Assembly (NCBI GenBank): GCA_951802425.1
Contig: CATOQE010000001.1
Span: 1-64,000, forward strand
Source: Clavaria fumosa
Taxonomy: Eukaryota > Basidiomycota > Agaricomycetes > Agaricales > Clavariaceae
DNA length: 64,000 nt
Direction of reading: 5' to 3'
The notes under the pieces were generated by a model. It saw only the letters and a list, made by a program, of their open reading frames with translations, did not search any database and was not told where the DNA came from. Each line of letters starts with the position of its first letter. Position 1 is the stretch's first letter. The translations under genes were made by a program, and so were the position numbers. This document shows, piece by piece, positions 25,757 to 36,960 of the stretch.

Positions 25757-27246
25757 TGTCAGGACCCATTCATTTTTCCTCGATCTACGACAACTCTACT
25801 AGCACCTGTGGACCTCCCGACACCTCCTTACCACCTCACAAACCCCCCTGTACTCTTCCGAAGCCCACTGCCCGATTCCGGATGCTTCCCCAGCCTCCCT
25901 CATATTCTCACGACACTCGCAACCATTATACTATATTCGTGTCAACCCCCACCACCTCACCCTACATGTGTCTACCACCTGAACCTGCCAAATTGATGCA
26001 CGACACACAGTTATGCAATCTTCCTCAGCCGGCACCACTGGCACCACCAGTGTTACCCATGTTACCAGCATTACCCATGTGACTTCCTGCCCAAGGTCAC
26101 CTGCATCACTAGCATCACCTGTGTCACCACTGCCACTCATGTGACCACTCTTGGACCTCACAACCTTAATGATGAAACATGCCATTGATGGCCAGTTGAG
26201 CACTACTTCAAATTATGCTTCCTTTCTTCTCCCCAGTCATCTATAACTATGATACTTATGACCAAAGCACCTCTTCATAGTTATAGTTACTCATATGATT
26301 ATTTAACTAAGTTGTGACCCATGACCAGTCAGGTTTGCGACCTTACCTATGTTTCCTTTACCCCTTGTGACCTTAGTAGAACATGTCCATAGTCTCCTTA
26401 TGACTGACCATACCCTGTACTACTATAGTTCTGTCACTTGGCAACCTCTGTACTTTTCCTCTTCTGTTATACTCTCTGTATGCATGTATATAAGTCTCAC
26501 ATGTACTTCTCCTCTTCTGTTATACTCTCTGTACGCATGTATATAAGTCTCACATGTACTTCTCCTCTTCTGTTATACTCTCTGTATGCATGTATATAAG
26601 TCTCACATGTACTTCTCATACTGTAGACTTGATATTGATGCACTTTTGGTTTAAGCTTGAGGCCATGATGCCCTTTGAGCTTGGAACCATTGTGATTGAG
26701 AGGTCTTATCTCCCTTGGTGACCTCAAGATTGCCAAGACACTTTCAGCTTACTCTAAACTTGTCCTCCGTGCTCGTATGACTCATGCACTTAAGTATTCT
26801 CTTCACTTCATCTTGGTACTGATCTCCTCGAACCCCACAGGTTCTCCCATTGGTTGGCAAAGTTATCACCTTCAGCAACATATCTCTTGACATCATCGTG
26901 ACTACCCACAACTTTCTCAACATCGTCTCTTTCTCCCACTTCATCTTTTTCCTTCTTTATGCTTCATTGGTTGACTTCACGACCTCCTCAGTGTTACCTA
27001 TTTCTCCCTCCTCATCAATTTCCTTCTTTATGCTTCATCTACCAACTTCAAAACCTTTCTAGTGACATCTCCCCTCTCCCTATTTGTCTATTTCCATTCT
27101 TACATCTTCCCAGACATCTTTGCAACCTTCTGGGACTGAGCATTCTCAACTGTGCTCAACAGTTGATTGGTCTTAGCGAGTTTCCAGGATCAGTCACCAA
27201 CAAGTTGATTCCCAGCATTACCATCAAGACAGGACAGGCCCTAACA
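25757..27246 (+). mobile_element. 5' LTR of Gypsy-1a (LTR-A copy 3)
   Basis: Begins TGTCAGGACCC and ends GGCCCTAACA; 1490 bp, longer than the 1339-bp copy at 59682-61020. It is followed directly by TAATATCAAGTCTCCCC, the same internal sequence that borders the LTR of Gypsy-1b, so this is a 5' LTR and not a solo one. About 106 bp of the extra length is explained by the triplicated promoter unit at 26455-26611. Confidence 0.88.
26455..26611 (+). promoter_or_regulatory. Triplicated 53-bp core promoter unit in LTR-A
   Basis: Three near-identical 53-bp units each carry TATATAAGTCTCAC. The TATA boxes lie near 26487, 26540 and 26593. Other LTR-A copies (for example near 60295 on the reverse strand) have a single box. 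As this is the U3/R region, the repeat multiplies potential transcription starts. Confidence 0.75.
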
Positions 27247-28178
27247 TAATATCAAGTCTCCCCCTTGCCCTACCACTCAACACCCGGATAACACCATATT
27301 ATGTCCACCAGTCACACTCCTCCCCAACCTATTACTCATCATTTTCAAACATGCACAGGCAGCCATGCAATCACTCCAATGGCCTTGGAGACAACTCACG
27401 AGCCGCCCACTACCATTCAAGAATGACTGGCATCTGTTGTTCAGTTGCAACCTGAAGAACCCACCCAAATCACAGCCAGTCAAGCTTCATCCCTGTGTGA
27501 AGAAGCCGAGTCCCTCATAGAGCAGCTTGGCTATCTGCGCTTTGACTGTCCCTGCCACCACACCTACCAAATCCTTAACAATACTTGTCACCAGTACGAA
27601 GTGGGAACCCTCGACAAAGAATTGGCTTACATCATAGAGACCACAAATCTTTATGAGCCTTTGGTATGATTGATGGACAGATTCCACACTAATCCACAGA
27701 ACTGATTATATGAAAGTCAATGTCAGTATCCAGGGACTACTGACCATGGAGTTCCCACTCCTCTTGACCTGGATACCCCTTTGCAACCTCTGAGACAGGT
27801 TCAACCTACCAGAGGACCCCAGGATATGGCCCCACTTTTCCAGGTCACAGCCTGATCTCTTCAGAATTTCACAAACCCTGCTGTGACCTGCCATTGTCTC
27901 TAGGATCCCAAGGTACACCACCCCTCATAGCAGCTGGCCCACTTGGATGCAGCCAGCTACTACTCCGAGCAGGGCACTCCCTTGCAACCCTATAGGGACC
28001 GAAGCAATGCTTCAACCTGCCTCCCACCTTGAAATACCAGTCGAACCCTTCTGTATTCTTCAACTGGAAGCATGACCAGTACCCCTGATGGAGATGTGAC
28101 CAGTATCTCGTCCCCCGTCTCAGGCTGAAGCTCCACAGGTCCCTCTGGTCCCCCCTATGCCTCCACACCTTGCTGCCA
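27247..28178 (+). pseudogene. Gypsy-1a leader and gag, 3' truncated
   Basis: Internal region of Gypsy-1a. A frame opens at ATG 27301 and reads 41 codons to a TGA at 27424-27426. It then continues in the same frame to 27669 with a segment containing SLCEEAESLIEQLG and a Cys/His-containing stretch (DCPCHHTYQILNN). The same sequence, including the TGA, is present in Gypsy-1b on the reverse strand (59681 to about 58700). Downstream, proline-rich Gag sequence is broken by further stops. Similarity to Gypsy-1b ends near 28178, where Copia sequence begins in the opposite direction. Protease, RT and the rest are missing. The gag assignment rests on position between 5' LTR and, in Gypsy-1b, the zinc knuckle and protease. 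Confidence 0.75.
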
Positions 28179-30812
28179 TCCCAGGCTTCTTTCCATTGAC
28201 TGGCGTCATCTCTCAAGAGCGCTTCGGCAAGGGTGCACAGTTCGGATCCTACAGCGCCTGCGGTCAATGCGAAGAGGGGAAAATAGTTGTCAGAGTCGTC
28301 TGAGGTGTTTTCAGGTGCGTACGCTGAAGCGTGGGCGTGGTGGCCGGCTAATTTCCTGTAAAATCCAGGTTCATGGCGTTTGTGGCGAGGTCGACCGGAT
28401 TCATCATGTTCGGCATGCTGGGGGTAATCAGGCATTGGTGACGGGGATCTGCGACTGTTGGAATGACTGTGAGTATCATCTGAGTCGCTCTCGTCACTGT
28501 CTGACAGCTGATCGTTGCTTCTTGTGTCATCTTGGTCACTTTCACTTTCGTCGGTGCCGGGTGACGAAGGGCGGGCCTCCGGAGAGTTTCGGAGAATGTC
28601 CTTTTGCCTCTCCCCCTCAATCTCTGACTCTTCGGGGATTTGGACCGTCTGAGGATGTCTGGTACGGTCAAAAGTGACTTCATGCTCGATTTTAACTTGT
28701 CGTTTCTCAGGGACATAAATTCGATAGCCAGTACTCGTTGCATTGAAGCCGACGAAGTGGCCGAGCATCGCGCGAGGTTCCAGCTTGCCAGCATCTACGA
28801 TTTTAACCCAGGCACACGTGCCGAATGGTACAACTCGCGACATGTCGGGTTTTTTGCCGTATCGAGCTTCGTACAGGGTACCGTTGTTGAGTGCACGTGT
28901 AGGTGAGCGGTTTTTTATCCAAGCTGCGTGATTCATTGCTTCAGCCCACAGGAATCTAGACAACTTCGAGTCGATAAGCATTGTGCGGGCTAGCTCGGCT
29001 TTCGTGCGGTTCCAACGCTCAGCAATGCCGACTTGCTCGTGCGTGTCATGGACAGTGAGTTCTCGTATTGTCCCTTTGTTGGCCAGGTGCTCACTGAATT
29101 TATCGTTGAGGAACTCGTGGCCGCAGTCAGACCAGAGGATTTTTATCTTTATGCCATCCTGCGTCTCAAGGTGTTTCTCAAAATCAAGATAGGCTTGAAA
29201 CGCCTCGTTCTTATGGCGAAGAAAGGCAACGTGAGTCCAGCGAGTTGCACAGTCGATGAAATCGACTGTGTAACGGCTCCTAAATATTGACTCAACCTTC
29301 GCAGGTCCCCATAGGTCGGTGTGGATGCAATCTCCGAAGTTCTGCGCACAGTTTTGGGCTTGCTCAGGAAACGATTGATGGTGAGGCTTTGCCTGCGCAC
29401 ATGCGTCACAGAACTCAGGTTCCGAGTCATCATCGAGCATTATGCCGGTAATTTTACCCATTTTTATTGCATGTTTAATGGTCTCGACATTGATATGGCC
29501 CAAGGTGCGGTGCACTTCGGTTATGCTTAGCCGCTGCGTGGCTATATTGGCGTGTAGTGAGCTGTGTTTATGCATGCTGCCGTTTAGGATGTAGAGACCG
29601 TTTATTTTCTTCACTCGGGCTAGCTCCCTTCCATCAGAATGTTTGATGGTGCAGTGTCCCTGTCCAAACGTGGCCGCATCCGACTCCATTGAATTCCCCT
29701 CCATTGGCTGCGGTAACTGGCCTGGGAGACATGTTCCGGAAATTGATCAACTTCTGTCTCAAAGGGGTAAAATGGGCGGTAGCTCCACTATCAAGGAATG
29801 CAGTGACGTGGGAGCACTGATGAGTTGCCTTGGCAGCGACATCTGTGGGAGTAGAAGTACAGGTGAATGTGACCCACTCGTCCATCTCTTCTTTCTTCCC
29901 CTTCGTTGCTGCAGCGTTCGCTTCGGTTTGTTTGCTCTTCGCCCAGGGAGGGCGTTGTCCCTCCTTGGGTCCTCCCTTGGCAAAGCAGTCCTCTATATTG
30001 TGGTTGGTGCGTTTGCAGTTGTCCCACAGCTTCGTTTGGCCTGAAGACTTGTTCCCCTTGCCTCTGCGACGATTTTTATTTGTCTGGAAGGCCGCCTGAC
30101 CAGATTTTGATAGTCCATGAGTTATCTGTCATTGATGATTCTCCTCAAGGACAATTCTAATCAGGTAGTTCGGGTCAACAGCTTTTTCATTCATGTCTGC
30201 GGCGTGGAGGACGGATTGCAGGAGTGGCCAATAGCTTAGCGGTAAGCTCACATGTATCATTGTCGCGAAGTCGTCATCATTGACTGGTGTGCCAATTGCC
30301 TCCAGTTCATTTTGCAGGTCGGTCATCGCGTTGAGGTGCGCATGCACATCTCCTCCTTCGGGGCAGTGAAGCTCCTGAATATGTTGATGGGTATCAACTT
30401 GATAAACACGACTTTTCTTCCTAGCATCCGAGATTATTTGCTGCCACATCTGTGCAGCTGAAGTGTTTGCCCGGAGCATCGTGGAAAGTCGCGGCGAGAC
30501 AGAGGTAAGCATTATGTGTTGTGCCACGTACTCTTTTTGCTCATACTCGTCCATAGCGCATTCGAGCTCTTGGATCTCGAGTTGCGTGGCGGGTTTTCCA
30601 GGATCAGAAACTGGTCGGCCGTTCTCGATGTCAAAAGGTAGAGGTCGCCTTGCTGTCCTTTCGACGTGTCTGATCAGTCCCTTGGCTCCCATAGCGGTCT
30701 TGGCTCTCATTTCGTAATCAGGCCAGTTTGAACTGTCATTGCGAAGCTTTATTATTGCGAACGAGGAGCTCTGGGGGGCGACAGAACCTTTGTGTTGGGA
30801 AGCAGGTCTCAT
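28179..30812 (-). pseudogene. Ty1/Copia gag-protease-integrase, truncated in RT
   Basis: Reverse strand. Gag (30812-30129, 227 codons) is of the UBN2 type (AAQMWQQI, Q-rich helices). A TGA at 30129-30131 interrupts it, but the same frame continues through a partial zinc knuckle (NCKRTNHNIEDC) into the protease (FLDSGATAHF, near 29770). One frameshift near 29690 leads into a long frame down to 27869. That frame holds the GAG-pre-integrase HHCC region (H65, H70, C99, C102) and the integrase core D130, D193 (SDCGHEF) and E229 (GIAERWNRT). It reaches the first residues of the RT domain (EALLRDDASQWKEAW). At about 28178 it runs into antisense Gypsy-1a sequence. RT and RNase H are lost. Only one stop and one shift suggest a fairly young copy. 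Confidence 0.92.
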
Positions 30813-31326
30813 AATCTCTAGAATAGAGGTGACCTGACACTACAGTTAGATGCTCAGTCAGTAGTCCGAACTTATCTGGTATTCACCTGACACTACAGTT
30901 AGACTATAAGTATTTAGTGTCAGTACAAAGAGTGTAAGGTGATAAAAGTTATTTAGACTCACTGCTCAGTTGGTAGTCTGAACTGAGCAGTATCGCACCA
31001 TGCGCGTGGCTGTGAAAAGTGTAAATTAGGTTTGTGCTCTGCTTGAACATCCAACATTGATGTCATAGAACTACTGGCAGTGTTAGTTCAGTTTATATCA
31101 TTGATCAAGGAAACTCAATCCTCAATCAACAACATGCCCATATTGTTGACCAATGGTAAGTGCAAATAGTCAGCCAATGGCATGCACATATTGTCAGTCA
31201 ACAAAGCAGTGGAAGCAGGGCATACAAGCAAGGTGAGCATGATAGACAGGGACTTACATTGAGGGGTTGAGTGACTTGCTGACAGTAGACTCTGAAGGTC
31301 TGAGACAACTGGGGACAGGGACAGGA
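30813..31326. other. Copia upstream region with short direct repeats
   Basis: Upstream of the Copia gag start. CCTGACACTACAGTTAGA occurs twice (about 30831 and 30887) and CTCAGTYRGTAGTCYGAACT occurs near 30852 and 30962. This could be leader or part of a 5' LTR, but I could not find TG/CA ends. From about 31080 the sequence changes to CpG-poor material related in motif (ATGCACATATTGTCAGTCAA) to the inner part of the inverted repeat that follows. Confidence 0.5.
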
Positions 31327-33094
31327 AATTTTGTTCCCACATTTCATCAGTCTTTCTTGTCTAGGTGGCTAACATTATTATGCCTTCTTGTCTCACTACC
31401 CATGGTGGGCCTTCTTCTTCCATTCTATCCAGCATCCATTCAAGCCCTCCTCTATCTGAAGTGCTCCCTGCTGACCCTGTGGCACTATCAGATAGTCACC
31501 CATATACTAGCATACCATTGCCCTTGCATTATTGTCTGCTCTCCTGTCTCTGCCCAAGTGAATTCATTCAGCAATTGCATCTCATATGTTGATAGCTGTG
31601 GGCCACACACTTTGAAACACATGCATACAAGCCTTGACACTGACTCAACTCACAACTGAACTGACTTTATAAGATGTGGGCATCCATGACACCCACTTTG
31701 ACATACACCTTCAGTCAACCTTGTGCATTATGTGAGCATGGGAGTCCTGGATACCCACTTTGAGATACACATCCAGTCAACTTACTTTGTACATTATGAG
31801 AGGTGTGGGTGTCCTGGCCATTTACATGGCATGTCTCACCTGTAACATGTCCAAGCCTGCATCACATTGGATCTTGGTAGGTATGTAGGACCTAGGTATT
31901 AGCATGCTGGGAGTGAGCAGCACAGGTAGCATAAGTAGGATGGAGGGTGGACAGTCTGAGTGGGGTGAGTGGGTGGCACAAGCAAGGTGAGTAAAGCAGG
32001 AAGCATGCCAGGTGGTGTAGCACCAATGAGGTGAGTGGGCAGACAGCACAAGCAGGGTGGATGGTGCAATTGGGGTGAGCAGCATGGGTGACACCAGTGG
32101 GGCAAGTTTGGTGGACAAGTGCATGTGCATATTATCAGTCAATGATATATCTGCTTGAGTAATGTATGTGTTTACGTTGCTCATGTTTGTCATTAAGCAA
32201 TGACTGATGAGCATGAGCAGTGCCAGGATGACAAACATGAGCACAGTAAACACATACATTACTCAAGCAGATATATCATTGACTGATAATATGCACATGC
32301 ACTTGTCCACCAAACTTGCCCCACTGGTGTCACCCATGCTGCTCACCCCAATTGCACCATCCACCCTGCTTGTGCTGTCTGCCCACTCACCTCATTGGTG
32401 CTACACCACCTGGCATGCTTCCTGCTTTACTCACCTTGCTTGTGCCACCCACTCACCCCACTCAGACTGTCCACCCTCCATCCTACTTATGCTACCTGTG
32501 CTGCTCACTCCCAGCATGCTAATACCTAGGTCCTACATACCTACCAAGATCCAATGTGATGCAGGCTTGGACATGTTACAGGTGAGACATGCCATGTAAA
32601 TGGCCAGGACACCCACACCTCTCATAATGTACAAAGTAAGTTGACTGGATGTGTATCTCAAAGTGGGTATCCAGGACTCCCATGCTCACATAATGCACAA
32701 GGTTGACTGAAGGTGTATGTCAAAGTGGGTGTCATGGATGCCCACATCTTATAAAGTCAGTTCAGTTGTGAGTTGAGTCAGTGTCAAGGCTTGTATGCAT
32801 GTGTTTCAAAGTGTGTGGCCCACAGCTATCAACATATGAGATGCAATTGCTGAATGAATTCACTTGGGCAGAGACAGGAGAGCAGACAATAATGCAAGGG
32901 CAATGGTATGCTAGTATATGGGTGACTATCTGATAGTGCCACAGGGTCAGCAGGGAGCACTTCAGATAGAGGAGGGCTTGAATGGATGCTGGATAGAATG
33001 GAAGAAGAAGGCCCACCATGGGTAGTGAGACAAGAAGGCATAATAATGTTAGCCACCTAGACAAGAAAGACTGATGAAATGTGGGAACAAAATT
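31327..33094. repeat. Large inverted repeat, 867-bp arms, 34-bp spacer
   Basis: Left arm 31327-32193 and right arm 32228-33094 are reverse complements with no indel: paired positions always sum to 64421. The only mismatches I noticed are two bases close to the spacer. Both arms therefore give the same open frames (31267-31659 forward mirrors 33064-32762 reverse; 32259-31822 mirrors 32207-32599), none with a recognisable domain. There is no flanking duplication. It may be a foldback-type element, an inverted duplication, or an assembly/read chimera; a transcript would form a long hairpin. Confidence 0.93.
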
Positions 33095-33285
33095 GCGTTT
33101 CTTAAGGTGGGTTGCTAACTATTCCCTAGGACGAATAGGCTAGCCTATTCAGGTTGGATGTTGGATACCTTCAAATCTCACCCCCCCCTTGGAATTGAGG
33201 GTGGTGGCAGTGAGGGGAGGTGACCCAGAGTGGATTAGGGTTAGGTTAAGGGGGTTCGTGGTTTCCCCTAACTCAAATGGCAGGG
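33095..33285. other. Short spacer
   Basis: No gene. It contains an ATAGGCTAGCCTAT palindrome near 33127 and two TTAGGGTTAGG-like units near 33236, too few to call telomeric. Confidence 0.5.
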
Positions 33286-34019
33286 TTAGGGCCTGGTTGG
33301 ATTGACTGGGCCCAGTTGGATCACCTTGGGGCATGGTTGGATTAACCCAGGGCATGGTTGGATTGACCCAGGGCATGGTTGGATCACCTTGGGGCCTGGT
33401 TGGATCTACTCAGAGCATGGTTGGATTGACCCAGGGCATGGTTGGATCACCCTGAGGCATGGTTGGATCCACTCAGAGCATGGTTGGATTGACCCAGGGC
33501 ATGGTTGGATTAACCCAGGGCCTGGTTGGATCTACTTGGGGCATGGTTGGATCTACTTGGGGCATGGTTGGATCACCCTGAGGCATGGTTGGATCTACTT
33601 GGGGCATGGTTGGATTAACCCAGGGCCTGGTTGGATCTACTTGGGGCCTGGTTGGTTCACCCTGAGGCATGGTTGGATCTACTCAGAGCATGGTTGGATT
33701 GACCTAGGGCATGGTTGGATTAACCCAGGGCCTGGTTGGATCTACTTGGGGCATGGTTGGATCTACTTGGGGCATGGTTGGATTAACCCAGGGCCTGGTT
33801 GGATCTACTTGGGGCCTGGTTGGTTCACCCTGAGGCATGGTTGGATCTACTCAGAGCATGGTTGGATCTACTTGGGGCATGGTTGGATTAACCCAGGGCC
33901 TGGTTGGATCACCCTGAGGCATGGTTGGATTGACCCAGGGCATGGTTGGATCACCCTGTGGTTAGGTTGGATTGACCCAGGGCATGGTTGGATCACCTTG
34001 GGGCCTGGTTGGATCTACT
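33286..34019. repeat. 21-bp minisatellite, about 35 units
   Basis: Units follow GGGCATGGTTGGATYNACCYN, exactly 21 bp, so the frame stays open for 239 codons on the forward strand (33302-34021; heptads such as GHGWIDP). It also stays open for 65 codons on the reverse strand. A higher-order repeat of 8 units (168 bp) is visible: the variant CCTGGTTGGTTCACC recurs at about 33646 and 33814. No start context, signal or partner domain supports a protein, so I call it a non-coding minisatellite. Confidence 0.9.
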
Positions 34020-34437
34020 AATAGCATAGTCCTTGTGCAGATGGAGCATCTGCGCTTTCTTTCACTGCAAGCTAACCACTCAAGCTAGTCTTTTGAAATT
34101 TTGTGTGCCTATATCTACCCCTCTAATCCTCAATTTCCATGGTTTACATTTTCCCCAAACCTATTTCCCAATGCATGGCAGAGCTGCTGACCAAACCAGT
34201 CAAAATTCTCCCATTTATCAAAACCAACCATAGGATTCCAAAACAAATGGAATGCTATACTGGGCCATCCCATACCTATCATATTCCATCCCTCTCTCTC
34301 CCCTCCCATCACCCACAAAGCAACAATTCCAGCATATAGTCAGAATCCAGTTCTCACATCCTCACACAAGTTTGTACTTGTGGTGGCACCTAATCAAAAG
34401 GGATCACATTGAAAGATTGAGTATAGTGCATGAATAA
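34020..34437. repeat. Diverged single copy of the 650-bp satellite unit
   Basis: Matches unit positions about 27-438 with scattered substitutions and small indels, including a stop in the 99-codon frame. It starts directly at the end of the 21-bp minisatellite. It lies in the same orientation as the array. Confidence 0.9.
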
Positions 34438-34722
34438 TTTAGGGTTCCTGGGGTCTTCCAGCAAAATTTGAAATATAGTAGCTGTGAAGTAGTTATTAGA
34501 AGAACATATGCAGCTGACTGATAGCTGCATATATGAATGTTGATGTTGTCATGTCATGAGGTGGGTCACATGGTGATGCTTGTGACCATGGGTAATACTG
34601 GTAATGTGAATAAGACTAATGTATTCATGTGGCATAATGTGCCAGATGAAGGGATTGTGCCATGGCATATCATACATAGTATTGGAGGCTGCTGGTGTGC
34701 CATCATTGTGGTTAGCTGCTGG
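34438..34722. repeat. Duplicate of the satellite-array flank
   Basis: Corresponds to 18730-19016 in the same orientation, including the start of the GCTGCTGGTG block. Together with the preceding unit this is a dispersed duplicate of the array edge. In this copy the satellite unit runs about 50 bp further and the 140-bp segment seen at 18588-18729 is absent. Confidence 0.88.
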
Positions 34723-35053
34723 TGTTAGGATTGCTTACCTAAGCCATCCCAAAGAGGAGTTGTGGAGAAACTGGGGAGGCTTGTTGGAAGGCCACATGAC
34801 CTGTGGCTGAGAGTCAGATTACTTAATCCCAAAGTCACCTGACCTGCACCTTGGCATGTCACATGATCCAAGGATCCAAGCATGAGAACACCAGCAAGTG
34901 CTGAGGCATTTGCTATAAGTACTTCACCTTTTCCTTTTTTGTACTCTTTTCCCCTTATCTTAGTATTGTCATCATGACCTCCCTTAAGTTGTGTGAGCCC
35001 AGTCTTATATAATACTAAGATCTGCCCATCTGCCCAAGCCCTGTGTCCTAACC
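34723..35053 (+). mobile_element. Possible LTR with TATA box (LTR-D)
   Basis: TGTTAGGATTGC begins exactly where similarity to the array flank stops. A TATAAG box lies at 34914-34919 and a TCCTAAC motif (35046-35052) could be the inverted partner of the 5' TGTTAGGA end with a mutated last base. No target duplication or second copy was found, so this is tentative. Confidence 0.35.
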
Positions 35054-35258
35054 CAGCTAGCCTGGACCCTTAATTTCAAACTGTGACACATTGTCACAGC
35101 TCAGCCCCTATCATCCTCTTTTCCTTTTCCTTGCCTGTGGTGTGTAACAGAACCACATGAATTTTTTACTGTGTGTAGATACACATGACCCAACCTGGAA
35201 GATGACTACTGTGACCCTCTCTGGGTGATACCAAGTGCCCAGCAACACTGCCCACCAC
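35054..35258. other. Unassigned spacer
   Basis: Pyrimidine-rich sequence with a GTGACA-CATT-TGTCAC-like hairpin near 35085. No gene recognised. Confidence 0.4.
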
Positions 35259-36090
35259 TCAATCAAGTCTAGAGTACCATAAGTACATGTGAGACTTTAT
35301 ATGTGCACGTACAGGAAGTATAATAGAAAAGGAAAAGTGCAGAGGTCACCAAGCAACAAGACTATAGTAGTACAGGGTAGACCTAGTTGTGAAATGACCA
35401 TGCGTGTGCTCTACTAAGGTTGCAAGGGGTAGGGAAGACATAAGTAAGGTCACAAATGTGACCAGTCATGGGTCATGACCTAGCTAGATAAGCATATGTG
35501 TAACTATAACTATGGGGGTATCTTCAGATCATAAGTATCGCAGTTATAGATTACTGAGGGCAAGTAGGGGAGCATAATTTGAAGGTATATATGACTGACC
35601 GTCAGTGGCACGTTTGGTTGTTAAGGTCACAAGGTCATGTGAGTGATCATGTGGGTGATGCTAGTGGTGCAGGTGACTTTAGGTGGGAAGTCACATGGGT
35701 AACATTGGTAACACAAGTAATGTGAGTGGCACTGGTAATGGTAGTAGCACCAGTGATGTCATGGTAATGTCAGTGATGCTGGTAGCACTGGTGGTGTCAC
35801 ATGGCAGGTCATGTGCCAGATGAAGAGATTGCAGAACTGTGTGTTGTGCATTGATATGGTGGGTTCGGACGAAGTATACATGTGGGGTGAGGCAGAGAGA
35901 GGCATTGCGAGTATGGTATGGTGGTCGTGAGTGTCGTGTGAATGCGGGAGAGGTCAGAGGGGCTCCCAGAAGGGGACAGTGGGTTCCGGAAGCGTGTAGA
36001 GGGGCTCACAAAGTTATAGAGGGCAATCAGGAGGTTTGTAGGTGTCGGTAAAGTCGGCTTGGGCAAAGGAAAAATGAATGGGTCCTGACA
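35259..36090 (-). mobile_element. LTR-A fragment (copy 4), 5' half only
   Basis: Ends GGGTCCTGACA at 36090, which is the reverse complement of the LTR-A 5' end, and aligns with 60255-61020 and 19720-20461. It lacks the 3' half, starting within CAATCAAGTCT near 35259. Partial CpG retention places it between copies 1 and 5 in decay. Confidence 0.85.
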
Positions 36091-36940
36091 CACCCCTGAA
36101 AACAAGTACCCTCACATCTGCAAGTATTCCAGACACCCATTTTCCCAACCCTGGCCCTATCCCTGATTGGCCCAGCCACTACCCTTTGGTTTTTAGTGAA
36201 GCAAAGGGGGATGAGCTTCCCTGCTCCCGCCCAGACTTAGATATTAAAATTGAGTTTAAACTAGACCCTGGGCACCTCTCCTCTAAGCTATACTCACTAA
36301 TGCAAGGAGAGATGGTGGTGAATCACTGGGTGGATGAGCAGCTGGCCTCTGGACAAATCTGACCTTGGAAGTCCCTGTATGTGAGCCCCCTCTTCTTCAA
36401 ATGCGAGAAGGACAAGCTGCAGCCCATTATCAACTACTCCAGCTGAACTTGCATCAAATCAAAGACAAGTACACCCTCCCCCTCATCTGAGACACTGTGG
36501 ATGTGTTAAAGGGGGCAACTATCTATCCCAAGATTGATGCGAAGGGAGGTTTCCCATCAATGCAGGTCTGGCCAGAACATCAACACCACTGTGCTTTCCT
36601 AACACCTCATGGACTCTTTGAACCAACAGTTATGTGGTTTGGGCTACAGAATGCACCTGCAACCTTCCAGTGCTTCATGAACCATGTGTTGAGGGAAGAG
36701 ATTGCAGGAGGGCATGTCTGGGCCTATGTTGATGATGTTATAGTGTTTGCAGAGGATTTGGCTATGCACCAGTATTGGATGGATCAGGTCTTGAGGAAGT
36801 TCAGGGAGAATGGGCTGTGTCTCAGACTCAGCAAGTGTGAGTTCAAGATGAGTGAGATCTTCTTCCTGGGAATGAAGATCTCCCACAACTATCTGGAGCA
36901 CTGTCACACCTGTGCTGCTCCCTTCAGGTCCGGACTGGAA
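36091..36940 (+). pseudogene. Ty3/Gypsy reverse transcriptase fragment (Gypsy-5)
   Basis: The forward frame from about 36100 reads through the RT N-terminal region (HLSSKLYSLMQGE, SPLFFKCEKDK). It is broken by TGA at 36360-36362 and again at 36488-36490, both at positions where arginine is expected. The frame 36497-36934 carries the RT palm (KIDAKGGF, GLQNAPATFQ), the catalytic YVDD (AYVDDVIVFAED) and LRLSKCEF. It ends abruptly near 36940 against reverse-strand Gag sequence. No protease, RNase H or integrase remains. Immediately upstream lies an LTR-A fragment in the opposite orientation that does not belong to it. Confidence 0.85.
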
Positions 36941-36960
36941 ACACTATCTCCAGTTTTGGA

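Noticed and set aside
31267..32599. Mirror-image open frames in the palindrome
   Set aside because: Duplicated by the inverted repeat; no recognisable domains and CpG-poor, repeat-like composition.
33230..33255. Telomere-like TTAGGGTTAGG
   Set aside because: Only about two units, inside other repeats.
33302..34021. 239-codon heptad-repeat protein
   Set aside because: Open only because the unit is 21 bp; the reverse strand is partly open too, and there is no start context or non-repeat domain.
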